From Bacteroidales bacterium (GTDB lineage: Bacteria; Bacteroidota; Bacteroidia; Bacteroidales; Muribaculaceae), in contig JAJPXC010000057.1 in assembly GCA_021205635.1 (NCBI GenBank), positions 1 to 37,463 on the forward strand: a stretch of 37,463 bases of DNA, in the 5' to 3' direction. A model generated the notes under the pieces. That model did no database searches, was not told the DNA's origin, and saw nothing but the letters and a program-made list of their open reading frames with translations. The translations under genes were made by a program, and so were the position numbers. Positions within the stretch are counted from its first letter, which is position 1. Each line of letters starts with the position of its first letter. This document shows, in pieces, positions 18,014 to 28,060 of this stretch.

Positions 18014-18274
18014 TTACTTAGCTTTTTCGATTATTTCTACCAATCTCCATCTCTTGGTCTTGGACAAGGGACGGGTTTCCATCAACCGGACGGTGTCGCC
18101 TACGCCACACTCGTTTTTCTCGTCGTGGGCGTGGTATTTCTTGGTCTTGTTGACGAATTTGCCGTAGATCGGGTGTTTCTCCTTGTACTTAACGGCGACA
18201 GTGATAGTCTTGTCGCCTTTGTTGGAGGAGACTACCCCGATACGCTCTTTTCTGAGGTTTCTTTTTTCTTCCAT
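18014..18274 (-). CDS. rpsQ: 30S ribosomal protein S17
   Basis: Small-subunit OB-fold protein uS17, 86 residues, a primary binder of 16S rRNA. It starts [20 protein letters not shown], then [20 protein letters not shown], and has the signature [20 protein letters not shown]. It follows rpmC by 17 bases. Intact. Confidence 0.98.
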   Translation of the reverse strand: MEEKRNLRKERIGVVSSNKGDKTITVAVKYKEKHPIYGKFVNKTKKYHAHDEKNECGVGDTVRLMETRPLSKTKRWRLVEIIEKAK

Positions 18275-18291
18275 TGTGGTTGTTGCGGGGT

Positions 18292-18489
18292 TTACTTGTT
18301 GTTGATCTCGCGCCAGCGGAGCTCGGTTTTCACGCGTGCGATCTCGCGGCGGTCGGCCGTGATCTTGGCGGGATTGTCCAGGGGGGACACCGAGTGGTTG
18401 ATCTTGAGCTGGAGGTAGTCCTTCTCCATTTGGGCCAAGCGGTCGCGGAGGTCCTTGGTGGGGGTTTGCTTGATTTCTTCTTTAGTCAT
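18292..18489 (-). CDS. rpmC: 50S ribosomal protein L29
   Basis: Large-subunit helical-hairpin protein uL29, 65 residues, at the exit-tunnel rim near L23 and the docking site for nascent-chain factors. It has [20 protein letters not shown] and a second helix with [18 protein letters not shown]. The expected position is between rplP (6 bases upstream) and rpsQ. Confidence 0.97.
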   Translation of the reverse strand: MTKEEIKQTPTKDLRDRLAQMEKDYLQLKINHSVSPLDNPAKITADRREIARVKTELRWREINNK

Positions 18490-18495
18490 GGCTGC

Positions 18496-18927
<432 letters not shown>

Positions 18928-18948
18928 TGTTGAAATTCAGTTGTCGGT

Positions 18949-19686
18949 TTAACGATTGGTTTTGGGTTTGCGGAAGCCGCCGCGACGTGCGGGACGGTCC
19001 TCGCGGGCGGGGCCGCGGCCTTCCTTGGCGTTGGAGGTGAACGAGGGGGCGAGGTCGCGCTTGCCGTATACCTCACCGCGGCAGATCCACACTTTCACGC
19101 CGATTACACCCACCTTGGTGTGGGCCTCTACCAGAGCGTAGTCGATGTCGGCGCGCAGGGTGTGCAGGGGGGTGCGGCCCTCCTTGAACATCTCGGAGCG
19201 CGCCATCTCGGCGCCGTTCAGACGGCCTGAGATCTGCACCTTGATGCCCTCGGCGCCGGAGCGCATAGTGGAGGCGATTGCCATCTTCACCGCGCGGCGA
19301 TAGGCGATCTTGCCCTCGATCTGGCGGGCGATGGTCGAGGCTACGATCTGAGCGTCGAGCTCGGGGCGTTTTACCTCGAAGATGTTGATCTGGACGTCCT
19401 TGTCGGTGATCTTCTTGAGCTCTTCCTTGAGCTTGTCGACCTCCTGGCCGCCCTTGCCGATGATCAGGCCGGGGCGGGAGGTGCACACGGTGATGGTGAT
19501 TAGCTTCAAGGTGCGCTCGATGACGATGCGCGACACTGAGCTTTTGGCCAGACGCACGTTCAAGTATTTGCGGAGCTTAGAATCTTCGAGAAGAGTATCT
19601 CCGTAGTTGCTGCCACCGTACCAGTTAGAATCCCAGCCACGGATGACGCCCAAGCGGTTGCTGATTGGATTTACTTTCTGTCCCAT
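18949..19686 (-). CDS. rpsC: 30S ribosomal protein S3
   Basis: Small-subunit protein uS3, 245 residues, at the mRNA entry channel. The type II KH domain carries its loop at 76-80 in [20 protein letters not shown]. The C-terminal domain has [20 protein letters not shown] and [20 protein letters not shown]. The tail from about 216 is Arg/Gly-rich ([18 protein letters not shown]), somewhat longer than in E. coli, as is usual in Bacteroidota. It is separated from rplV by only 3 bases. Confidence 0.98.
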   Translation of the reverse strand: MGQKVNPISNRLGVIRGWDSNWYGGSNYGDTLLEDSKLRKYLNVRLAKSSVSRIVIERTLKLITITVCTSRPGLIIGKGGQEVDKLKEELKKITDKDVQINIFEVKRPELDAQIVASTIARQIEGKIAYRRAVKMAIASTMRSGAEGIKVQISGRLNGAEMARSEMFKEGRTPLHTLRADIDYALVEAHTKVGVIGVKVWICRGEVYGKRDLAPSFTSNAKEGRGPAREDRPARRGGFRKPKTNR

Positions 19687-19689
19687 TTC

Positions 19690-20106
19690 TTATGCTTCTC
19701 TTGCTTTAACGTTTTTGTCAATAGTGTCTACAAACAGAGTGACGTGGTTGGCACGTTTGCGGATGCGGTAACCACGGCCCTGGGGGGCGGGGCGGAGGCG
19801 CTTCAACATCGGCGCGGGGTCGACGTGGAGCAGGGAGATGTAGAGCTCGCCGGCCTCGGCCTTGCGCTCGTTCTTAGCCTCCCAGTTGGCGATGGCCGAG
19901 CGCAGGAGCTTCTCCATGCGGGCGGCTGCCTCTTTATTTGAGAATTTGAGGATGCCCAAGGCGCGGAACACTTCCTTGCCGCGCACCAGGTCGGCGACCA
20001 GGCGCATCTTGCGGGGCGACGAGGGGATGTTCAACAGCTTGGCGAACGCTTGCTCGCGGCGGGCTTCCTTCTTGAGTTCGGCTGATTGTCTTTTTCTTAC
20101 ACCCAT
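19690..20106 (-). CDS. rplV: 50S ribosomal protein L22
   Basis: Large-subunit protein uL22, 138 residues, whose long beta hairpin lines the exit tunnel. A basic N-terminal extension ([20 protein letters not shown]) precedes the core [20 protein letters not shown]. The hairpin and C-terminal signature are ADP-free basic sequence: [20 protein letters not shown] then [14 protein letters not shown]. It lies between rpsS and rpsC. Confidence 0.98.
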   Translation of the reverse strand: MGVRKRQSAELKKEARREQAFAKLLNIPSSPRKMRLVADLVRGKEVFRALGILKFSNKEAAARMEKLLRSAIANWEAKNERKAEAGELYISLLHVDPAPMLKRLRPAPQGRGYRIRKRANHVTLFVDTIDKNVKAREA

Positions 20107-20156
20107 TGTATTTTAATCTTTCTTGTTTCAAAAATTATTTATAACCAGGGCCCAGA

Positions 20157-20426
20157 TTATTTCTTCTTGTTGCCGGCGTGACCGCGGAAGGTGCGCGTGG
20201 GGGCGAACTCGCCCAACTTGTGACCTACCATGTTCTCGGTGACGTAAACAGGAATGAACTTGTTACCGTTGTGCACTGCGAAAGTGTGTCCCACAAATTC
20301 GGGGGCGATCATCGAGGCGCGGCTCCATGTCTTGATAACCGCTTTCTTGCCGCTCTCCTCCATTGCGTTGACCTTCTTCTCGAGCTTCACGCTGATAAAC
20401 GGGCCTTTTTTTAATGAACGACTCAT
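20157..20426 (-). CDS. rpsS: 30S ribosomal protein S19
   Basis: Small-subunit head protein uS19, 89 residues, which forms bridges with the 50S subunit together with S13. It starts [20 protein letters not shown], has [20 protein letters not shown] and ends in [20 protein letters not shown]. It lies 21 bases after rplB and 50 bases before rplV. Confidence 0.98.
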   Translation of the reverse strand: MSRSLKKGPFISVKLEKKVNAMEESGKKAVIKTWSRASMIAPEFVGHTFAVHNGNKFIPVYVTENMVGHKLGEFAPTRTFRGHAGNKKK

Positions 20427-20447
20427 AAGTTGCTTCTTTTTACGGGA

Positions 20448-21275
20448 TTACTTTTTCCTTCTTTCGATAATGTACTTCGAAGACTGTTTCTTCGGAGCGC
20501 GTGTCTTAAGACCCTTAGCGTAGAGGCCCTTGCGCGAGCGGGGATGACCACCGGAAGCGCGGCCCTCGCCACCACCCATCGGGTGATCGACAGGGTTCAT
20601 GACTACGCCGCGGTTGCGGGGACGACGGCCAAGCCAACGCGAGCGGCCGGCCTTGCCGGATTGCTCCAGAGAGTGCTCGCTGTTGCCCACAACGCCTACA
20701 GTGGCCTTGCAGGAGGCGAGGATCTTGCGTACCTCTCCTGAAGGAAGCTTGATAATCGCGTAGTCGCCTTCGCGTGACACGATCTGTGCGAAGGTGCCGG
20801 CCGAGCGAGCCAATGTGGCTCCCTGACCGGGACGCAACTCGATGTTGTGGACCACGGTACCCAGAGGTATTTTGCTCATGGGGAGAGCGTTGCCTACCTC
20901 AGGGGCGGCGTCGGGGCCGCTCACTACCGTCTGGCCCACTTCCAAGCCGTTGGGTGCGATAATGTAAGCCTTAGCTCCGTCCTTGTAGTAAAGAAGGGCG
21001 ATGCGAGCCGAACGGTTGGGGTCGTACTCGATCGATTTTACTACGGCGGGTACACCGTCTTTGTTTCTCTTGAAGTCGATCAAGCGGTAGCGACGCTTGT
21101 GACCACCGCCAAGGTAGCGAACGGTGAGGCGTCCCTGGGAGTTGCGTCCGCCGGACGATTTCTTGCCGACTGTAAGAGATTTCTCTGGCGTAGTAGCAGT
21201 GATCGTACCTTTAAACACGCCAATAACCTTGTGTCGTTGCCCCGGTGTAGTGGGCTTGAATTTTCTTACTGCCAT
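20448..21275 (-). CDS. rplB: 50S ribosomal protein L2
   Basis: Large-subunit protein uL2, 275 residues, needed for subunit association and close to the peptidyl-transferase centre. The OB-fold and SH3-like domains are present; [20 protein letters not shown] is at 43-62, and the signature [20 protein letters not shown] begins at 226, with His231 equivalent to the essential His229 of E. coli. It follows rplW by 8 bases. Confidence 0.98.
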   Translation of the reverse strand: MAVRKFKPTTPGQRHKVIGVFKGTITATTPEKSLTVGKKSSGGRNSQGRLTVRYLGGGHKRRYRLIDFKRNKDGVPAVVKSIEYDPNRSARIALLYYKDGAKAYIIAPNGLEVGQTVVSGPDAAPEVGNALPMSKIPLGTVVHNIELRPGQGATLARSAGTFAQIVSREGDYAIIKLPSGEVRKILASCKATVGVVGNSEHSLEQSGKAGRSRWLGRRPRNRGVVMNPVDHPMGGGEGRASGGHPRSRKGLYAKGLKTRAPKKQSSKYIIERRKK

Positions 21276-21283
21276 TGTTATTT

Positions 21284-21574
21284 TTAGATGTTGCTATAAA
21301 AGTCGATTGTCTGACCGTCGGCAACGGTGATCACGGCTTTCTTGTAAGCCGCGGTCTTGCCTCGGAGCAGGCCGCTCTTGGTGTAGCGGCTCTTGTTCTT
21401 GCCGCGTTGCACCATGGTGTTGACGGCTACTACTTTCACCCCGTAAAGCTTCTCCACCAAGTCCTTGATCTGGAACTTGTTGGCGTCGGGGGATACGCGG
21501 AACGTGTAACGGTTGAGCTTGTCGGTCAACCGGGTGGCCTTCTCGGTCACGATGGGTTTGATCATGATGTCCAT
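21284..21574 (-). CDS. rplW: 50S ribosomal protein L23
   Basis: Large-subunit protein uL23, 96 residues, at the exit tunnel; it is the docking site for trigger factor and signal recognition particle. It starts [20 protein letters not shown], followed by [20 protein letters not shown] and [20 protein letters not shown]. It lies 20 bases after rplD. Confidence 0.98.
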   Translation of the reverse strand: MDIMIKPIVTEKATRLTDKLNRYTFRVSPDANKFQIKDLVEKLYGVKVVAVNTMVQRGKNKSRYTKSGLLRGKTAAYKKAVITVADGQTIDFYSNI

Positions 21575-21594
21575 TGCTTTTTCCTCCTGTTGCT

Positions 21595-22215
21595 TTAAAG
21601 GTTATTCACACAGTCAAGGCTACCCTCAGTCAAGAGGATCGCCTTATTGTTCATCACCCAGTAGGTGTTGAGGTCCGACGCCGTCATCACGCGGGTGTCG
21701 GGCACGTTACGAGCCGACAAATATACGTTTTTATTTTGGTCGGGTAAAATCAACAGCACGCGCTTGCCGTCAACTTTAAGATTTTTAGTAATATTTACGA
21801 AATCTTTAGTCTTCGGTGCCTCGAAAGTGAAGTCCTCGACCACGATGATCTGGCCGTCCTTGGCTTTCTGCGACAGCGCGCTGCGGCGGGCGAGTTGTTT
21901 GAGCTTGCGGTTGAGCTTGAAGCGATAGTCGCGGGGACGGGGACCGAACACGCGGCCGCCGCCTACCAATACGGGCGAGTTGATGTCGCCGATACGGGAG
22001 CCGCCGCCACCTTTCTGCTTGTGGAGCTTACGGGTGGAGCCGGAAACCTCGCTGCGCTCTTTCGACTTGTGTGTGCCTTGACGCTGGTTGGCAAGGTACT
22101 GTTTTACATCGAGATAAACGGCGTGCTCGTTAACGTCGATGCCGAACACCTCGTCGTTAAGCTGGGCTTTGCGACCGGTGTCTTCTCCTTTTATGTTGTA
22201 GATTGCGAGTTCCAT
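21595..22215 (-). CDS. rplD: 50S ribosomal protein L4
   Basis: Large-subunit protein uL4, 206 residues, with an extended loop in the exit tunnel; in E. coli it also represses the S10 operon. The loop region reads [20 protein letters not shown] and [20 protein letters not shown]. The start codon overlaps the rplC stop by one base (TAATG), suggesting translational coupling. Confidence 0.98.
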   Translation of the reverse strand: MELAIYNIKGEDTGRKAQLNDEVFGIDVNEHAVYLDVKQYLANQRQGTHKSKERSEVSGSTRKLHKQKGGGGSRIGDINSPVLVGGGRVFGPRPRDYRFKLNRKLKQLARRSALSQKAKDGQIIVVEDFTFEAPKTKDFVNITKNLKVDGKRVLLILPDQNKNVYLSARNVPDTRVMTASDLNTYWVMNNKAILLTEGSLDCVNNL

Positions 22216-22853
22216 TATTTCTCAATTAAAACGATTGAACCTTTACATCCGGGAATAGATCCCTTGATCATCAAGAGGTTGTGGTCGGCGATTACCTTCA
22301 CAACGCGGAGGTTTTGAACGGTGACGCGCTCGTTGCCCATTTGGCCGGCCATGCGCATGCCCTTGAACACTTTTGCGGGGTAGGAGCAGGCGCCGATGGA
22401 ACCGGGGGCGCGCAGGCGGTTGTGCTGGCCGTGGGTGGTTTGACCTACGCCGCCGAAGCCGTGGCGCTTAACGACGCCCTGGTAGCCTTTACCTTTGCTG
22501 GTGCCCACCACGTCGACGAAGTCGCCGTCGGCGAACATCTCGACGGTCATCGTGTCACCGAGCTTGTGCTCGGCCATCTGCTTGAGCTCGTCCTCGCCTT
22601 TGTACCTGAACTCGGCCAAGTAGCGCTTGGGGGTGGTACCGGCCTTCTCGAAGTGACCCTGCATGGGCTTGGTGGTGTGCTTCTCCTTTTTGTCGGTGTA
22701 GCCGAGCTGGAGGGCGTTGTAGCCGTCGGTCTCTTCGGTTTTAACCTGGGTAACCACACAAGGGCCTACTTCGATAACAGTGCACGGCACGTTCTTGCCG
22801 TCGGCACTGAAAACGGATGTCATTCCGATTTTCTTTCCTAATAATCCTGGCAT
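22215..22853 (-). CDS. rplC: 50S ribosomal protein L3
   Basis: Large-subunit assembly initiator uL3, 212 residues, reaching the peptidyl-transferase centre. It starts [20 protein letters not shown] and has the central signature [20 protein letters not shown] followed by [20 protein letters not shown], the region that carries the tip Gln methylated in other bacteria. rpsJ lies 60 bases upstream. Confidence 0.98.
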   Translation of the reverse strand: MPGLLGKKIGMTSVFSADGKNVPCTVIEVGPCVVTQVKTEETDGYNALQLGYTDKKEKHTTKPMQGHFEKAGTTPKRYLAEFRYKGEDELKQMAEHKLGDTMTVEMFADGDFVDVVGTSKGKGYQGVVKRHGFGGVGQTTHGQHNRLRAPGSIGACSYPAKVFKGMRMAGQMGNERVTVQNLRVVKVIADHNLLMIKGSIPGCKGSIVLIEK

Positions 22854-22913
22854 TTCTTGTGTTATTTTAATTGGTTGGATTGTTTTGTTGTTAAGGGGTC
22901 TCTGTCGCGGGGG

Positions 22914-23219
22914 TTACACCTTGATCTCTACCTCTACGCCCGAGGGGAGCTCGAGCTTCATGAGGGCGTCCACGGTCTTGGCGGTGGAGTTGTAGATGTC
23001 GATCAGGCGCTTGAACGACGAGAGCTGGAATTGCTCGCGGCTCTTCTTGTTGACGAAGGTCGAGCGGTTGACGGTGAAGATGCGCTTGTGGGTGGGCAGG
23101 GGTATGGGGCCGCTGATCACCGCGCCGGTAGCCTTCACGGTCTTGACGATCTTCTCGGCGGATTTGTCCACCAAGTTGTGATCGTAAGATTTAAGCTTGA
23201 TTCTGATTTTTTGGCTCAT
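22914..23219 (-). CDS. rpsJ: 30S ribosomal protein S10 (NusE)
   Basis: Small-subunit protein uS10, 101 residues, which also acts as NusE, linking transcription to translation through NusB and NusG. It reads [20 protein letters not shown], then [20 protein letters not shown] and [20 protein letters not shown]. It follows fusA directly (19 bases); tuf, which often sits between them in other phyla, is absent here. Confidence 0.98.
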   Translation of the reverse strand: MSQKIRIKLKSYDHNLVDKSAEKIVKTVKATGAVISGPIPLPTHKRIFTVNRSTFVNKKSREQFQLSSFKRLIDIYNSTAKTVDALMKLELPSGVEVEIKV

Positions 23220-23238
23220 ATTTGTGATGTTTTATTTT

Positions 23239-25365
<2,127 letters not shown>

Positions 25366-25395
25366 TGTTCGAAAGGTTGGGATTCAATGAAAAAA

Positions 25396-25872
25396 TTAGA
25401 AACGGAAGTGGGCGAATGCGCGGTTGGCCTCGGCCATCTTGTGCATGTCTTCCTTACGTTTGAATGCTCCTCCCTGGTCGTTGAACGCGTCAACGATCTC
25501 GGCAGCCAGCTTGTCGGCCATGGTCTTGCCGCCGCGCTTGCGTGCGTAGAGGATAAGGTTTTTCATTGATATCGATTCCTTGCGGTCGGGGCGGATTTCG
25601 GTAGGCACCTGGAAGGTGGCGCCGCCCACACGGCGGGATTTAACCTCCACTTGGGGAGTAACGTTCTCGAGGGCTTTTTTCCAGATCTCGAGGGCGGTCT
25701 TCTCCTCGTTGGGCATCTTCGACTTCACAGTCTCGAGAGCCGTGTAGAAAATGGTGTAAGCGGTGTTCTTCTTGCCGTCATACATCAAGTGGTTGACGAA
25801 CTTCGACACTCTTACGTCGTGGAACACGGGATCCGGCAGGATCACACGTTTCTTTGGCTTGGCTTTTCTCAT
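25396..25872 (-). CDS. rpsG: 30S ribosomal protein S7
   Basis: Small-subunit head protein uS7, 158 residues, a primary binder of the 16S 3' domain; in E. coli it represses str-operon translation by binding the rpsL-rpsG spacer. It has [20 protein letters not shown], then [20 protein letters not shown] and [21 protein letters not shown] 187-base spacer with inverted repeats lies between it and rpsL, about where an S7 operator would be expected. Confidence 0.98.
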   Translation of the reverse strand: MRKAKPKKRVILPDPVFHDVRVSKFVNHLMYDGKKNTAYTIFYTALETVKSKMPNEEKTALEIWKKALENVTPQVEVKSRRVGGATFQVPTEIRPDRKESISMKNLILYARKRGGKTMADKLAAEIVDAFNDQGGAFKRKEDMHKMAEANRAFAHFRF

Positions 25873-25971
25873 TTGTTTAAGTCCAATTTTTGTTTTGTCT
25901 TTTGGTTGCTTGCCTCTTGTGTCTTCAGCCCTCCACTCTTGGGGGCTTACTCAACCGGGGTTTTAGCTCCA

Positions 25972-26010
25972 ATAAACAAAAGCGGTTGTTGTTAACTGGT
26001 TTTTGTTTAT
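25972..26010 (-). promoter_or_regulatory. Inverted repeat in rpsL-rpsG spacer
   Basis: A perfect 10-bp inverted repeat (ATAAACAAAA at 25972-25981, TTTTGTTTAT at 26001-26010) with a 19-base loop lies in the 187-base spacer. Two smaller stems flank it: AGCCC/GGGCT at 25927-25947 and CGCATC/GATGCG at 26042-26056, the latter just after the rpsL stop. Position matches the E. coli S7 operator, so autoregulation is plausible, though the AT-rich stem is thermally weak. Confidence 0.35.
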
Positions 26011-26059
26011 CTCGTGGCGCGTTCAGTTGTACGCTTCACCTCGCATCGGGGATGCGGGA

Positions 26060-26449
<390 letters not shown>

Positions 26450-26541
26450 CTTAGTGTTTTTGGTTTCTAATGGGTTTCTTTTATCTCTTGTTTTCTTGTT
26501 TTACTTCACGTCTTACGCCACACATTACCACGCCTATCCGC

Positions 26542-26560
26542 CTAATCGTCAACCGATTAG
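26542..26560 (-). promoter_or_regulatory. Leader hairpin of rpsL
   Basis: CTAATCG (26542-26548) and CGATTAG (26554-26560) form a perfect 7-bp stem with a 5-base loop, about 30 bases into the predicted 5' untranslated region of the operon mRNA. There is no T-run after it, so it is not a terminator. It could stabilise or regulate the leader. Confidence 0.45.
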
Positions 26561-26596
26561 CGACAGGAGCAGCACAATGCGGGCTCAAAAACTTTG

Positions 26597-26628
26597 CAAA
26601 GTTACGCACTAATTTTCTAATTTCCAAA
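26597..26628 (-). promoter_or_regulatory. Promoter of the rpsL-rplQ ribosomal operon
   Basis: On the minus strand TTTG (26628-26625) is followed after 20 bases by TAACTTTG (26604-26597), an exact match to the Bacteroidota promoter consensus TTTG-N19-21-TAnnTTTG read by the primary sigma factor. Transcription would begin near 26590, giving a leader of about 140 bases. The -33 box lies inside the last codons of the antiporter gene. Confidence 0.85.
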
Positions 26629-27924
26629 CATTTCCGCCTTTTTCTTATTCTTTAAGACAATCGAGATGACCACCGCCAGCGCCAGGGCCCAGGCGTAGTA
26701 CATGTAGGGGAGGGCCGCCACGGGTGAGATCCCAGCCAAGGAGGCCGCCAAGAGCATCTGCGCCCCGTATGGAATAAGGCTCTGCACGATGCACGAGCAG
26801 GTGTCGAGAATCGACGCGCTCTTGCGGGGGTCCACCCCGAAGCGAGTGGAGATGTCGTGGGACAACTGGCCCACGGTCACGATCGCCACCGTGTTGTTGG
26901 CAGTGCACAAGTTGACCAGCGACACCAAGCACGCGATGCACGCCTGCGCCCCGCGCGAGCCCTTCACCCAGCGCGTCATCACCCGCAGTGTCCAGTCGAT
27001 GCCCCCAAGCGCCTTGATAATGCCCAGAAGGCCGGCGGCCAACAGCGTCACCACAATCAGGTTGCCCACCGAGTCGATCCCCTGCCCCATCGACGTCAAC
27101 ATCTCGGCGCACCCCTGGCCCACGATGAACCCAAGCGCCAGCGTGGTCACGATCCCCAGCGCCAGCACCTTCGTCACGTTGACTCCGGCCAGTGCCGTGG
27201 CTATCACCACCAAGTAAGGGACTACGAGCCAATAATTTACCTCTTCCCGCGCGGCCACATTCTCCACGCGTGTACCTAATATAATATACACCGCCAAGGT
27301 GATAATAGCTGCCGGAAGAACGATGCGCAGGTTGGTCTTGAACTTGTCATTCATCTTCACCCCCTGGGTGCGGGTCGCGGCGATCGTAGTGTCGGAGATA
27401 AACGACAGATTATCACCAAAAAACGCTCCGCCAACGACCACCGACACCATGAATGGCAATCCGGCTCCCCCACCCCCTTCGGAGGCCAATTCAGCCGCTA
27501 TCGGCACCAACGCCACAACCGTACCCACCGACGTGCCTATCGACAGCGAAATGAAGCACGCGGCCACGAACAGCCCCGGCACCAGCATCCCTGCGGGAAG
27601 ATACCTCAGCGCCAGGTCGACTGTCGCCTCCACGGCGCCAACCTGCCGCGCCAGCGCCGCGAACGCCCCGGCAAGGATGAAAATCCATATCATGTATAGC
27701 ACCGACGACCGCCCTGCCTCCCGCGAGAACGTCTCAACCCGCTCGGCGAACGGCACCCGACGCATCAACGCCAAGCCCCAAGCCGTGGCCACCAGAAAGG
27801 CCACAGCCAACGGCATCTTGTAGAAATCGCCCATCCACAGCGACATCCCAAGATAAAACACCATAAACACCACCAACGGGCTCAGCGCCATCATATTCTT
27901 CCGTTTTTCCCGCGAAGTTACCAC
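26617..27924 (-). CDS. NhaC-family Na+/H+ antiporter
   Basis: Inner-membrane secondary transporter of up to 435 residues with about ten to twelve hydrophobic segments. The family pattern is visible: ISLSIGTSVGTVVALVPIAA, then FFGDNLSFISDTTIAATRTQ with acidic and polar residues inside the membrane region, and CTANNTVAIVTVGQLSHDIS near the end. Members exchange Na+ for H+ or move organic acids, so the exact substrate is not certain. The start may lie lower: MMALSPLVVF at residue 11 (27894) is where homologues begin, and a promoter-like TAACTTCG overlaps the longer start. The gene is monocistronic between two operons, and no terminator separates it from rpsL, so some read-through is possible. 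Confidence 0.9.
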   Translation of the reverse strand: MVTSREKRKNMMALSPLVVFMVFYLGMSLWMGDFYKMPLAVAFLVATAWGLALMRRVPFAERVETFSREAGRSSVLYMIWIFILAGAFAALARQVGAVEATVDLALRYLPAGMLVPGLFVAACFISLSIGTSVGTVVALVPIAAELASEGGGGAGLPFMVSVVVGGAFFGDNLSFISDTTIAATRTQGVKMNDKFKTNLRIVLPAAIITLAVYIILGTRVENVAAREEVNYWLVVPYLVVIATALAGVNVTKVLALGIVTTLALGFIVGQGCAEMLTSMGQGIDSVGNLIVVTLLAAGLLGIIKALGGIDWTLRVMTRWVKGSRGAQACIACLVSLVNLCTANNTVAIVTVGQLSHDISTRFGVDPRKSASILDTCSCIVQSLIPYGAQMLLAASLAGISPVAALPYMYYAWALALAVVISIVLKNKKKAEMFGN

Positions 27925-27944
27925 ATTTCCCCGAAACCACCATA
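27913..27944 (-). promoter_or_regulatory. Possible promoter of the antiporter gene
   Basis: On the minus strand TATG (27944-27941), 20 bases, then TAACTTCG (27920-27913): both boxes are one mismatch from TTTG and TAnnTTTG. If real, transcription starts near 27906 and translation from the ATG at 27894. Confidence 0.4.
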
Positions 27945-28009
27945 ACCGTCAGCGGAGCCTAGGGGGGCCGCATACGTGGTAGATTTCCATCGATTCCAAT
28001 CACCAGATA

Positions 28010-28040
28010 AACGAAAGAAGCCCCGCCAAGGCGGGGCTTC
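28010..28040 (-). terminator. Intrinsic terminator of the receptor/lipoprotein operon
   Basis: An 11-bp stem, GAAGCCCCGCC at 28017-28027 with its complement at 28030-28040, has a nominal 2-base gap so the top pairs must open. On the minus strand it is followed by a T-rich stretch (TTTCGTTT). It lies 20 bases after the stop codon of the last lipoprotein gene. Confidence 0.85.
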
Positions 28041-28060
28041 TTCGTGTCGATATGAAGCGA

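Noticed and set aside
23220-23238. Possible missing tuf between rpsJ and fusA
   Set aside because: Absence is the normal arrangement in Bacteroidota, where tuf lies in another cluster, so it is not a deletion.
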